Below are positions 16,372 through 24,847 of a stretch of DNA of 52,583 nt, in pieces. The notes below the pieces were generated by a model that did no database searches, was not told where the DNA came from, and was given only the letters and a program-made list of their open reading frames with translations. A program made the translations under genes and the position numbers. Origin of the DNA: Clostridia bacterium (GTDB lineage: Bacteria > Bacillota > Clostridia > Oscillospirales > Acutalibacteraceae); NCBI GenBank assembly GCA_017398425.1, contig JAFQFZ010000026.1, positions 1 through 52,583 of the forward strand, read 5' to 3'. Each line of letters begins with the position of its first letter. The first letter of the stretch is position 1.

Positions 16372-16403
16372 AAAACCCGCCGTGGAATCCCACGGCGGGT
16401 TTT
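16372..16403. terminator. Bidirectional Rho-independent terminator (copy 2 of a repeated hairpin)
   Basis: Stem AAAACCCGCCGTGG / CCACGGCGGGTTTT with a 4-base loop and T-rich flanks on both sides, between convergent genes. It shares AGAAAACCCGCCGTGG and ATCCCACGGCGGGTTT with the hairpin at 13096-13130. Confidence 0.85.
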
Positions 16404-16412
16404 GTTTTCATG

Positions 16413-17021
16413 TTATACGACCAATTCGTCGGGGTAGATACGTTCGACGATCTGTTCCCCGTTTTCGTCAAACACGCGGAGCACGCAGGTGCCGGGAGCA
16501 TCCAGATCGTAGGCTTGTGCCGTGATCGCGATCATGCCGTTGCCGAACACCATCAGCTCATCCATGCTCTCGCGGAAGTAGTTGCCGTCCACATGGAACG
16601 TGATCTCCGACAGATCCTCCGCGCAGTCGATGGACTTGAGCGAATAGTAGCTGCCGTCCTCCACCGTGTACAAGATCGCCGCGCGGGCATCGGCGCGATA
16701 CCGCGCGACCAACGCGTCGTATTTGTCCGTCGCGATGGTGTAGGTGACCGAGTCGTCCTCGTTGCGCACCGCGTCGATAAACCCATCGGCGATCTGCTGT
16801 TCGCTCAGTTCTTCGCCGCGCTCACCGAGCAAGCCGCCGTGGATCGTCACCTTCACGCCGTCCGCGGTGCGTTCGCCGATCGGCACCACCACGGGGATCG
16901 CTTCCGGGAGCGGACGCAGATCGTCCGCAGGCACTTCGGGTTCCGTCGGCGTTTCACTGCACGCACAGCACAACATCATCAGCACCGCCAACACTACAAG
17001 TACACAAAGATTACGCTTCAT
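16413..17021 (-). CDS. Putative lipoprotein of unknown function
   Basis: The 202-residue protein starts MKRNLCVLVVLAVLMMLCCACS, a lipoprotein signal peptide whose lipobox ends at the Cys of CCAC|S. The mature part (Pro/Glu-rich at first, then mixed) is not recognised; it contains short beta-rich segments such as VKVTIHGGLLGERGEELSEQ and EITFHVDGNYFRESMDELMV. The ATG at 17021 is chosen because AGAAAGG lies eight bases upstream; it overlaps the end of the VanZ gene by 11 bp. It is the last gene of the polysaccharide operon and may act at the outer face of the membrane. Confidence 0.75.
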   Translation of the reverse strand: MKRNLCVLVVLAVLMMLCCACSETPTEPEVPADDLRPLPEAIPVVVPIGERTADGVKVTIHGGLLGERGEELSEQQIADGFIDAVRNEDDSVTYTIATDKYDALVARYRADARAAILYTVEDGSYYSLKSIDCAEDLSEITFHVDGNYFRESMDELMVFGNGMIAITAQAYDLDAPGTCVLRVFDENGEQIVERIYPDELVV

Positions 17022-17565
17022 CGTTTTCACCTTTCTTCGTCTTGTTCCCGCGGCGCAAGCGCCACGCCACCGTATACGCCAGCAACCCGCACGCCGTACC
17101 GATGCCGTTGAGCATCACGTCGTCCACCTCGGTGTAGCCGCGCGCCAGCATCCATTGCAACGCTTCGATCAGCACCGACAACAACACGCCGCATCCGAAC
17201 GTCAGCCAAAGCGGATGGCGCATCCTCCGTGAAAACACCATCGGGAGCGACAGTCCGAGCGGAAAGAACAACACGATGTTGAGCACCATTTGGTTGTACA
17301 CATCGGCATACTGCGCCGCGTGCGCAAACACGGCAAACGGCTGCCAGATCAGTCCGTACGCCCCCGTAGACGAGCGCAACAGCACCGTGATGCACAACGC
17401 GCCGCCCGCCGTTATCACCGCGATCGCCGCATTCAGGATGCGAAACGCTTTTTTGTTTTGAAACTCATATATCAGCACACCCCACAGCGCCGCTACCGAT
17501 GCCATCAGCACCACGTAGTCGTGCCACGGGATCATGTACATATACGACAAGATCCGATGCAACAC
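17011..17565 (-). CDS. VanZ-like family membrane protein
   Basis: The 184-residue membrane protein has about four or five helices and the VanZ-type pattern MVLNIVLFFPLGLSLPMVF (about 93-111) followed by LIEALQWMLARGYTEVDDVM (about 131-150), the conserved E-x-x-Q and D-D-x-x-x-N signature region. VanZ proteins are associated with teicoplanin resistance and other envelope phenotypes; their activity is unclear. A GTG start is supported by AGGAG eight bases upstream. It sits 15 bp after the sugar epimerase gene, so it belongs to the polysaccharide operon. Confidence 0.85.
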   Translation of the reverse strand: MLHRILSYMYMIPWHDYVVLMASVAALWGVLIYEFQNKKAFRILNAAIAVITAGGALCITVLLRSSTGAYGLIWQPFAVFAHAAQYADVYNQMVLNIVLFFPLGLSLPMVFSRRMRHPLWLTFGCGVLLSVLIEALQWMLARGYTEVDDVMLNGIGTACGLLAYTVAWRLRRGNKTKKGENDEA

Positions 17566-17580
17566 CCGACCGTCTCCTTT

Positions 17581-18153
17581 TTATTCGCTCACGACAGCCT
17601 TGTACTGCTCAAACGACATGAGGTTTTTATCCTTGTCGCTGATGATCAGGTTCTCGATGCCGCCGATCTCCTCAAACGGCCACTCAATGCCGATGTCGGG
17701 ATCGTTGTACATGATGCCCGAATCGCCCTCGCCGTAGAACACCTCGCCGCACTTGTAGCTGACGACCGAATCCTCAAACACCAGATAGCCGTGTCCGAAG
17801 AAGGGCGGGATATACAGCTCTTGCTGATTCTCACCCGTCAGATGGAAGCCGCGCCACTGACCGAAGGTCGGTGAATCGGGGCGCAGGTCGACGATCACGT
17901 CGTAGACGTGACCGCTGATGCAACGCACGAGCTTCGGCTGTTGCTTGACGAGTTGGAAATGGGTCGCGCGGATGACACCGCGCTTCGAAATGGTGTAGAA
18001 CACCTCTTTGAGCTCGTGCTCGATGCCGTTTTGACGGAACATCTCCACGTTGTAATCCTTGACAAAACCGCCGCGCTCATCGGTCGCGTAAAACGGCGTG
18101 ATCAAGTAGGCTCCTTTCAGATCCAGTTCCTGAAACTCAAACTTACGAATCAT
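17581..18153 (-). CDS. RmlC-like nucleotide-4-keto-6-deoxysugar epimerase
   Basis: Cupin-fold epimerase of the dTDP-4-dehydrorhamnose 3,5-epimerase family (190 residues). Family motifs are DERGGFVKDYN (about 26-36), IRATHFQ with the catalytic-type His65, the strand LVRCISGHVYDVIVDLR and the C-terminal DPDIGIEWPF. Its neighbours are CDP-glucose enzymes (RfbF, RfbG), with no RmlA/RmlB in the window, so the substrate is more likely CDP-4-keto-6-deoxyglucose than the dTDP compound. GAGGTG lies eight bases upstream of the ATG. Whether it epimerises C3, C5 or both cannot be told. Confidence 0.85.
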   Translation of the reverse strand: MIRKFEFQELDLKGAYLITPFYATDERGGFVKDYNVEMFRQNGIEHELKEVFYTISKRGVIRATHFQLVKQQPKLVRCISGHVYDVIVDLRPDSPTFGQWRGFHLTGENQQELYIPPFFGHGYLVFEDSVVSYKCGEVFYGEGDSGIMYNDPDIGIEWPFEEIGGIENLIISDKDKNLMSFEQYKAVVSE

Positions 18154-18165
18154 ACGTTATTCACC

Positions 18166-19077
18166 TCAAATGGTTTTTAACCAGTCCATTGTCAAACGCG
18201 TACCTTCGGCAAACGACACCTTCGCTTCAAAACCGGTATCGCGCATCGTATCTTCCACGCTGAACGCGGACAGCGGCATATTGGTGCCCGTGAACGGCAC
18301 GTCGCCAAAGAGCGGCACCGCCTCGGGCGCAAGCGCTTGTTGCATTTCCAAAATAAACTCTTTAAGCGGACGCGCATGTCCGCTGCCGATCATGTATTCG
18401 CAAAACGGCTTGCCGCGCTCGGCGATGCAATAAAATGCCTCCGCCACGTCTGTGATGTACACAAAATCGTAGTTTTGCGTCGCCGCCGTGAATTGGAGCG
18501 GCTCGCCGTTGATGATCTTGCGGATCGTCGTGTTGACGAAGCGCGGCGAAAACTCCCCGACACCGTAGGCGTTGGTGATCATCGGCCAGAGAAGTTCGAT
18601 GCCGATGTCCGCCGCCACCGATTTGCAAAGGCAATGTGCAATATGTTTGCCCATGCCGTAAATGTACGCCATACCCGGTCGGCTGCCTTGCGTATGGATC
18701 GCGGCTTCGACCTCCAGTTCCATGATACTGCCTGCACACACAAAGCGCGTGCAACCGATCTCCTTGGCAAACTTCATCAACTCGACGGTCGCCGCCGCAT
18801 TGCGAAGCTGAAGCTCATAATTCATGCGCTCGGGACCTGCCGAACCCGCCCACGCAAAGTGGATCATCGTGTCGTAGGTATCGCACGGAATGTTGGCGCG
18901 CATCGTTTGAAGATCCACCATATCGCACGACAGATATGATAACTTGTCTGAAATCTGCAGACGGCGCGGCTCCTTGGCCAAATCGATTGCCAGCACTTCG
19001 GCACCGTGCGCCAAGCACGCCTCAACCGTATAACTGCCGACAAAGCCGTCCGCGCCGGTAATAATCACTCGTTTCAT
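18166..19077 (-). CDS. NAD(P)-dependent epimerase/reductase of the SDR family
   Basis: Extended SDR enzyme (303 residues) with the N-terminal Rossmann motif VIITGADGFVGSYTVEA, MIHFAWAGSAGPE, and the catalytic Y-x-x-x-K in YIYGMGKHIA (about 138-147); the usual TGxxGxxG is TGADGFVG. From its place between rfbG and the RmlC-like gene it most likely reduces the 4-keto group of a CDP-4-keto-6-deoxyhexose as the last step to the activated sugar. GGAGG lies nine bases before the ATG and the gene starts four bases after rfbG ends. Product stereochemistry is unknown. Confidence 0.85.
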   Translation of the reverse strand: MKRVIITGADGFVGSYTVEACLAHGAEVLAIDLAKEPRRLQISDKLSYLSCDMVDLQTMRANIPCDTYDTMIHFAWAGSAGPERMNYELQLRNAAATVELMKFAKEIGCTRFVCAGSIMELEVEAAIHTQGSRPGMAYIYGMGKHIAHCLCKSVAADIGIELLWPMITNAYGVGEFSPRFVNTTIRKIINGEPLQFTAATQNYDFVYITDVAEAFYCIAERGKPFCEYMIGSGHARPLKEFILEMQQALAPEAVPLFGDVPFTGTNMPLSAFSVEDTMRDTGFEAKVSFAEGTRLTMDWLKTI

Positions 19078-19081
19078 CCGC

Positions 19082-20140
19082 TTAGCCCTCCATGAACTCG
19101 GCAATTTGCTTGTCCATGCACGCGGTCACATCGCCGCCGTCTACATAGACCTTCGTCCATTCGACCACTTTAGCGATCGCCGTATCGAGATCCCAGCGCG
19201 GTGCCCAGCCGAAGGTCGCCTTCAGCTTAGAGCAATCGAGCTTGAGAAAGTTCGCTTCGTGCGGCGCGTTTGCCTCCGCCATGATCTTATAGGAGAAACC
19301 GTCCCCCCAATGCTTGGCAAAGGTGGTGACAAGATCGCCCGTCTTGAAGCAATCGCGGTCGTCGGGACCGACGTTGTACCAACCCGCCAAAGACGCGTCC
19401 TCATACTGCTTCGCCGCGATCATCAAATACGCAAACAGCGGCTCAAGTACATGCTGATACGGGCGCGTGGAATGCGGATTGCGGATGACCATCTCATTGC
19501 CGCTCGACACCGCACGCACGCAGTCGGGGATGATGCGGTCGTTGGCAAAGTCGCCGCCGCCGATCACGTTACCGGCACGCGCCGTCGAAATGACCACGCG
19601 CTCATCGGCAAAGAAACTGCTCTTGTAGCTGTGGGTAACCAGCTCCGAGCAGGACTTCGAGTTGGAATAGGGGTCGAAGCCGTCGAGCATTTCGTCCTCA
19701 CGGTAGCCCCACTCCCACTCGCGGTTGAGGTACACCTTGTCGGTCGTGACGTTCAAGAACGACTTCACACAGTCGCTTTGACGCACGCACTCGAGAATGT
19801 TCACCGTGCCCATCACGTTGGTTTCGTAGGTATAGACGGGATCTTTGTAGCTGTCACGCACGATGGGCTGTGCCGCCAGATGCAACACGATCTCGGGCTG
19901 ACACGCGTCAAACGCCGCCTTGAGCGCCGCAAAGTCACGCACATCACCGATGACGGAGTGCACGTCGTTTTCAATTCCCGCCACCTCAAAGAGGGAGGGC
20001 TTGGTCGGCGCGGGAAGCGAAAATCCCGTCACATCCGCACCCGCTTTTTTGAGGATCTTGCAGAGCCACGAGCCTTTAAAACCCGTGTGCCCTGTCACAA
20101 ACACGCGTTTGCCGCGATAAAACTCCAAATCAAATACCAT
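19082..20140 (-). CDS. rfbG: CDP-glucose 4,6-dehydratase
   Basis: Converts CDP-glucose to CDP-4-keto-6-deoxyglucose with bound NAD. The 352-residue protein has the family-typical N-terminus FYRGKRVFVTGHTGFKGSWL, the QPIVRDSYKDPVYTYETNVM segment, the catalytic TTDKVY and the Y-x-x-x-K in DPYSNSKSCSELV, then RAGNVIGGGDFANDRIIPD and RPYQHVLEPL. The ATG at 20140 is chosen since GGAGAG precedes it and homology starts here. It follows rfbF by 17 bp. Identification is very secure. Confidence 0.96.
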   Translation of the reverse strand: MVFDLEFYRGKRVFVTGHTGFKGSWLCKILKKAGADVTGFSLPAPTKPSLFEVAGIENDVHSVIGDVRDFAALKAAFDACQPEIVLHLAAQPIVRDSYKDPVYTYETNVMGTVNILECVRQSDCVKSFLNVTTDKVYLNREWEWGYREDEMLDGFDPYSNSKSCSELVTHSYKSSFFADERVVISTARAGNVIGGGDFANDRIIPDCVRAVSSGNEMVIRNPHSTRPYQHVLEPLFAYLMIAAKQYEDASLAGWYNVGPDDRDCFKTGDLVTTFAKHWGDGFSYKIMAEANAPHEANFLKLDCSKLKATFGWAPRWDLDTAIAKVVEWTKVYVDGGDVTACMDKQIAEFMEG

Positions 20141-20157
20141 GCTCGCTACTCTCCTTT

Positions 20158-20934
20158 TTAGTCCCACAGCTTCCACGGCGCATTGCCCGCGTTCCACAAG
20201 TTCTCAAGCTTTTGCTTTTCGCGCACCGTGTCCATGCACTGCCAGAAACCGCGATGAGTGTAACCCATCAGCTCTCCGTCACGCACCAAGCCGCCGAGCG
20301 GCTCTTTTTCAAACACGGTGGTATCCCCGTCGATGTAGTCGAAAATCGCCGGTTCAAACACCATGAAACCAATATTGATCAAATCGCCGTCGAGATCCGA
20401 CTTTTCGCGGAACGCCGCAATCGAGCCATCGTTTCCGACCTCGACGACACCTTTGTTTTGTCCGAAGTTGTACATCGACATCGTGCCGATCTTGCCGTGG
20501 GATTTGTGATATTTCAAGAGCTCGTCCATGTTCACGTCGCCCACCGCATCACCGTAGGTCAGGAAGAAGGTCTCATCTCCGACGTAGTCTTTGATGCGCT
20601 TGACGCGACCGCCCGTTTGGGTGTTGAGCCCCGTATCGACGACCGTCACCTTCCACGCCTCAGCGTGCTTGTTGTGCACGATCATCTCGTTGCCTTTGGT
20701 GAAATCGAACGTGATGTCGGAGGTGTGCAGGAAGTAGTCCGCAAACCATTCCTTGATGACGTGCTGTTTGTAGCCGGCGCAAATGATAAACTCATCCACA
20801 CCGAAGCTTGCATACGTCTTCATGATGTGCCACAGGATCGGCATCTCGCCGATCTCGATCATGGGCTTCGGTTTGAATTGCGACTCCTCCGAAATGCGCG
20901 TGCCGAATCCGCCGGCCAAAATGACTGCTTTCAT
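20158..20934 (-). CDS. rfbF: Glucose-1-phosphate cytidylyltransferase
   Basis: Makes CDP-glucose from CTP and glucose-1-phosphate, the first step of the CDP-deoxyhexose branch. The 258-residue protein opens MKAVILAGGFGTRISEES, then KPKPMIEIGEMPILWHIM (nucleotidyltransferase motifs), FIICAGYKQHVIKEWF, FFLTYGDAVGDVNM and the family's C-terminal THRGFWQCMDTVREK. Start at ATG 20934 is set by AGGAGG eight bases upstream. Next gene rfbG uses its product. Confidence 0.96.
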   Translation of the reverse strand: MKAVILAGGFGTRISEESQFKPKPMIEIGEMPILWHIMKTYASFGVDEFIICAGYKQHVIKEWFADYFLHTSDITFDFTKGNEMIVHNKHAEAWKVTVVDTGLNTQTGGRVKRIKDYVGDETFFLTYGDAVGDVNMDELLKYHKSHGKIGTMSMYNFGQNKGVVEVGNDGSIAAFREKSDLDGDLINIGFMVFEPAIFDYIDGDTTVFEKEPLGGLVRDGELMGYTHRGFWQCMDTVREKQKLENLWNAGNAPWKLWD

Positions 20935-20949
20935 GTACACGTCCTCCTC

Positions 20950-22164
20950 TTATCCGTATCGATTTTGTAATTCACGCTGTATACATTCGTACACGCGTTT
21001 GGTCGATTGGTTGTCTTGATATTTGTGGAACAAATCGGTCATTTCTTTACGTTTGTCTTTGAGCGCATCTTCGCCGTCAGCGACGTGTGTCGCGAACCGC
21101 ACAAAATCGTCCGCGTTCAAAATGTGCTCTCCGATCACATAGTCAAACACGTTTTCATAGACAAAGCCCGTATCTTTACCGTACACTTCAAAATCATCCA
21201 CCGTCAGACCGATCGGTTTTCCCGTCAACAGATAGTCGTAGTAAATAGAAGAATAGTCGGTGATGAGCGCATCGGTCGCGCCGACAAACTGATACAGTTG
21301 AATGCCTTTTTCGTCGAGTTCCTCGTTGTAAAGAAGCACGATGTTCGTGAGTCCAAGCTCCTTGATCGCACTCAGCTTTTGCGCCGGATGGGGTTTCAGG
21401 ATCAGCAACACGTTGCGCTCGCGAAGAACCGCGTCGAGCTTGCGGCAATCCTCCTCCGAATAGAGGCACGGGATCTCCAGCGGCATCTCAAACGTAGAAT
21501 CCACACGATCGGCATGATCCGCCTTGCGGAACGTCGGCATCCAAAGGATCACCTTATCATAGGTCGCATCGGGATACAACATTTTCACAAAGTCACCGCG
21601 ATCAAACAGCGCATCGTTACGAGGATATCCCGTCACGCAAAAGCGCTCCTCGGCAATGCCGTCGGATTGCGCCGCTTCGAGCGGAATAAGGAACTCCGAA
21701 AGCGAAATGCAGATGTCGCACTCGTTGACCGCATCCGCTCGCGCGTGGGTCGAACGCGCTTTTAATGCTGTGCCGTGGATCAAATACACCAGCACCTGTT
21801 TTTCAAAAATCTTTCCGATGTACCGATTGGTATACATCATCGCCCGCGAGGTGCAAAGACGATACATCCTCGCTATCTTTTCCCATTTGGTTTTCGGCGT
21901 GAAATTCACAAATTTCACGTTTTTGATGCGAACGTCTTTGAAGTCGTTCTTATCCTTTACCATCCAGATGAGCTTATACTTCTTGTTGAGTCCTTCTTTG
22001 AGCATATATTGGAATACCGGCTCCGACTGACAGCTCCGATCGGGAATGCTCTCGATCAAGATCTTTTTGTTCGGATACCAACGCGACTGAAAAATCGCTT
22101 CTGCGATCTTACGTATCGTTTGTTTTGCACCCACCGTCTTCACCGGCTTTCTTTCAATATTCAA
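20950..22164 (-). CDS. CDP-glycerol glycerophosphotransferase family protein (TagB/TagF-like)
   Basis: Transfers glycerol-phosphate (or a similar polyol phosphate) from CDP-glycerol to a glycan acceptor. The 404-residue protein shows the family motifs VYLIHGTALKA, CVTGYPRNDALF, VILWMPTFRK, LLILKPHPAQK and DALITDYSSIYYDYLLTGKP. It lacks an extra N-terminal glycosyltransferase domain. The start is TTG, overlapping the flippase stop (TTGA). No CDP-glycerol synthase (tagD) is seen in the window, so it must be supplied elsewhere. It suggests the polymer carries glycerol phosphate. Confidence 0.88.
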   Translation of the reverse strand: MNIERKPVKTVGAKQTIRKIAEAIFQSRWYPNKKILIESIPDRSCQSEPVFQYMLKEGLNKKYKLIWMVKDKNDFKDVRIKNVKFVNFTPKTKWEKIARMYRLCTSRAMMYTNRYIGKIFEKQVLVYLIHGTALKARSTHARADAVNECDICISLSEFLIPLEAAQSDGIAEERFCVTGYPRNDALFDRGDFVKMLYPDATYDKVILWMPTFRKADHADRVDSTFEMPLEIPCLYSEEDCRKLDAVLRERNVLLILKPHPAQKLSAIKELGLTNIVLLYNEELDEKGIQLYQFVGATDALITDYSSIYYDYLLTGKPIGLTVDDFEVYGKDTGFVYENVFDYVIGEHILNADDFVRFATHVADGEDALKDKRKEMTDLFHKYQDNQSTKRVYECIQRELQNRYG

Positions 22165-23816
22165 CGTCTTTTCAGCTTGCCAAGTACTCCGCCGACGAGT
22201 GACTTTTCATACTTGTTAAAGCTGATAAAATACATCGTCACAAGGAATACCACCAGATAGATCAACACCTGCGCGCCGAGGATCAACCATCCGTCGACAC
22301 GCCAGAAGGTGTTCATCACCATGCCGAGTGCCGTCAGCACCGCCACCTCCAAGAGGATCGGGACCGTGCTCTTGAAATAGGCACCGATATCAAGATGCAT
22401 CACCTTTTTGTAGTAGATGTTCATCACAATAACGGGACCGATGATCGTCGCCGCCGCCGTACCGATCGCAGCACCGAGACCCGCGCCGCCGTTGTTCACA
22501 AGGAACGCCGCTTTTTGCACCGCGTCGCCCACCTCGGCCGAACCGGCGAGCGCCGCGCTCATCGAGGCACCGACGCCGGCGCCTCCCGCACCGACCTGAC
22601 CAAACCACATGGCAAGCGGGATGCTGATTGCGATATCCGCAAGCACCACGACCAGATAGAAAATGGCGCGGAACTTGTGTTTATCTTTGGCAAGCAGGAT
22701 CTGCGTGCCGAGCGATTGACTGCGACTGATAAGCGTCGGGACCATCAAAATGACGATCATATAATACGCCATCATGTACTCTTCGCCCACCCATAGGCGG
22801 ATGAAATCGTGACCGAACACAATGAATCCGCTGCAAATGAGTGAGATCACAAAGAGCTGTACGCGTCCGACCTTGATAAAGAGATCGGACAATTCTTTGT
22901 CGCTCGCTTCCTTCACCGACATCGACACGATGCGCGGGAAGAAGAACGAGCCAATGGACGAGGAGAAATTCAAATAATAATGATTGAGTTGCACGGCGAT
23001 GCCGTAGACCGCCACCGCCACTGTGCCCGATACGGCGCCGAGCACCATGCTGTTGGTGGCGTCGCTGATGCGATCCACCACCATGCCGATGAAGATGAAC
23101 ACCGAATAGTTCGCGATCTCACGAAGGACCTTCTTGTCCATCTTACCGAACTTGACCTTGTAGCCGAGCTTTTTGCGCGCATACACATAGTCCGAAAGGA
23201 GCACCGCCACGTTGAAGATCACGTGGATGAGCACGAGCGCGATGGAGGTTTTGGCGCCGAAGAACAATACAAGCAACACCACCACCGGCATCGACAGCTC
23301 GCGAATGACCGAAATCACCTTTCGGAAGGTGAATTTTTCGTGCGCCGTGATGGCGGCACCGTAAACGCCGAGCGGGAAGCTCAAGGCGAGGTTCACCGTC
23401 ATCAGCAAGATCAAAATTTTCAGTGTTTCCGTCTCGGAGGCGGTGAGCTTACCGGCCAAGAAACCGAACGGCATACCGGGTTCGAGCGTAAATGCCACGA
23501 AAACACCGATCACCAGCGCCACCGCGCCGAGCATCGAATACAGCTTCAGAAAGCTGCCGCCGAGCCGACGCTCACCGTCGACATCCCCCTGTGCGATGTA
23601 CCGCGCACTGTATTTGATCAGCGCACTTTCAAGGCCGAGATTCAAGAACGTCAAATAACCGATGACCGAGGTCGCCAGCGTGTAAAGACCGTATTCACTT
23701 TGTCCGATCAGATCGAGCATGACGGGGGTATACACCAGTCCCATCACCATCGAGATCGCCATAAACACATACGACAATACGATGCCGCTCTTGATCTCAC
23801 TCTTCAAAACGATCAC
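22161..23816 (-). CDS. Oligosaccharide flippase (Wzx/MOP family) with Gly/Ala-rich insertion
   Basis: Moves lipid-linked repeat units across the membrane. The 551-residue protein has about 12-14 helices and the family's N-terminal GIVLSYVFMAISMVMGLVYT, GQSEYGLYTLATSVIGYLTF and FLNLGLESALIKYSARY. Residues ~409-445 form a Gly/Ala-rich stretch (VGAGGAGVGASMSAALAG to NNGGAGLG) absent from the usual family pattern, where the sequence normally passes directly into GAAIGTA. The start is uncertain: GTG at 23816 almost abuts GGAGA, and a TTG nine bases inside has better spacing. The stop overlaps the next start. Confidence 0.88.
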   Translation of the reverse strand: MIVLKSEIKSGIVLSYVFMAISMVMGLVYTPVMLDLIGQSEYGLYTLATSVIGYLTFLNLGLESALIKYSARYIAQGDVDGERRLGGSFLKLYSMLGAVALVIGVFVAFTLEPGMPFGFLAGKLTASETETLKILILLMTVNLALSFPLGVYGAAITAHEKFTFRKVISVIRELSMPVVVLLVLFFGAKTSIALVLIHVIFNVAVLLSDYVYARKKLGYKVKFGKMDKKVLREIANYSVFIFIGMVVDRISDATNSMVLGAVSGTVAVAVYGIAVQLNHYYLNFSSSIGSFFFPRIVSMSVKEASDKELSDLFIKVGRVQLFVISLICSGFIVFGHDFIRLWVGEEYMMAYYMIVILMVPTLISRSQSLGTQILLAKDKHKFRAIFYLVVVLADIAISIPLAMWFGQVGAGGAGVGASMSAALAGSAEVGDAVQKAAFLVNNGGAGLGAAIGTAAATIIGPVIVMNIYYKKVMHLDIGAYFKSTVPILLEVAVLTALGMVMNTFWRVDGWLILGAQVLIYLVVFLVTMYFISFNKYEKSLVGGVLGKLKRR

Positions 23817-23825
23817 TCTCCGGGA

Positions 23826-24836
23826 TTAATTTAACCATTTTCGAATCCATTTCACATGGTGCAACAGTGCACCGATCGCCGTTAGTACCGCGACAGTAAC
23901 AATAAACATCCCAAACCCATCAAGCGGTACACCGAACACCTTAACAAACCCGCGACCGACAATCAGTATAAATGCCATATGGATGTAGTAGGTGAAATTC
24001 GCACAGGTTCGTGCGTGCGCCGCGAGCGTCGTGTGACGTTCGAGCGGATGCTTCAAAAGCAGCGTCAAAATCACCGCCGTTAACGGCAACAACATCCACG
24101 TGTTTGGATGTATGATGGGAAGTCCCGTCCAAATCAGGATACACTTCTCGAGAACGAACGCGGCACCAACGCCGCTCAAAATCCACCAATCATATGATTG
24201 GTTGTGTCTGTAAGACACAACCGCGTCGCAGCCACGCCTTGCTACCCATCCGCCTAACACTACAAACGGGATCGCCGTCATCGCAATGCGATAGATCGGC
24301 GTGAAGTATTCCGAAGCAAACGCGTCGGAAAGATACGGGATCGGGTAGGTGCTTCCCAGTACACCGATCGCATACAACGCCATCGCCAGACCGACAAGCG
24401 GTTTCCAACCGAGGAAACGGTAGATCAAGCCACCAATCAATGTAGCATAGATCAAACCGGGGAAAAACCAAAAATGCGAATACGTTCCGTTTAGGAATAT
24501 GCCGAGAACCGTTCGTTTCAAAAACTCCAAAAGGTTATCCTTAAGCACCCACCCGTCGATCAACAGATACGGCACACTCCAAAGCAGATATACCTTTGTG
24601 AGTCTCCACGCCGAGCGAAACGGCGCTTTCGGATCGCGGTCGATCTTTTGGAACAGGAAATATCCCGACACCGCAAAGAAAAACGGCACCGCCACACGAG
24701 CAAGAAACTCCTTCAAAAAGATGCCGACTCCTGAAAGGTCGCCATGATAGAACGGCTCGGTATGAATGATCACAACCAACACCGCGCAAATATAGCGGAA
24801 CAAATCAATGGAGTTGTTGCGTTTCTTGGTTTCCAA
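23826..24836 (-). CDS. Acyltransferase 3 family membrane O-acyltransferase
   Basis: Integral membrane acyltransferase (336 residues, about ten helices) that usually adds acetyl groups to cell-surface glycans. Motifs: NSIDLFRYICAVLVVIIHT (with the conserved His), RVAVPFFFAVSGYFLFQK, and SHFWFFPGLIYATLI. The start is probably TTG at 24836, four bases after GTGAGG, so the ribosome site is marginal. Two adjacent perfect palindromes lie inside the gene at 24186-24222. Likely O-acetylates the operon's polymer. Confidence 0.85.
   Translation of the reverse strand: METKKRNNSIDLFRYICAVLVVIIHTEPFYHGDLSGVGIFLKEFLARVAVPFFFAVSGYFLFQKIDRDPKAPFRSAWRLTKVYLLWSVPYLLIDGWVLKDNLLEFLKRTVLGIFLNGTYSHFWFFPGLIYATLIGGLIYRFLGWKPLVGLAMALYAIGVLGSTYPIPYLSDAFASEYFTPIYRIAMTAIPFVVLGGWVARRGCDAVVSYRHNQSYDWWILSGVGAAFVLEKCILIWTGLPIIHPNTWMLLPLTAVILTLLLKHPLERHTTLAAHARTCANFTYYIHMAFILIVGRGFVKVFGVPLDGFGMFIVTVAVLTAIGALLHHVKWIRKWLN
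24186..24222. repeat. Two adjacent perfect palindromes inside the acyltransferase gene
   Basis: CCAATCATATGATTGG (24186-24201) and, overlapping its last two bases, a 10-bp stem GGTTGTGTCT / AGACACAACC with a 3-base loop (24200-24222). They encode part of a hydrophilic loop (SYRHNQSYDW). Confidence 0.8.
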
Positions 24837-24847
24837 AGTGCCTCACC

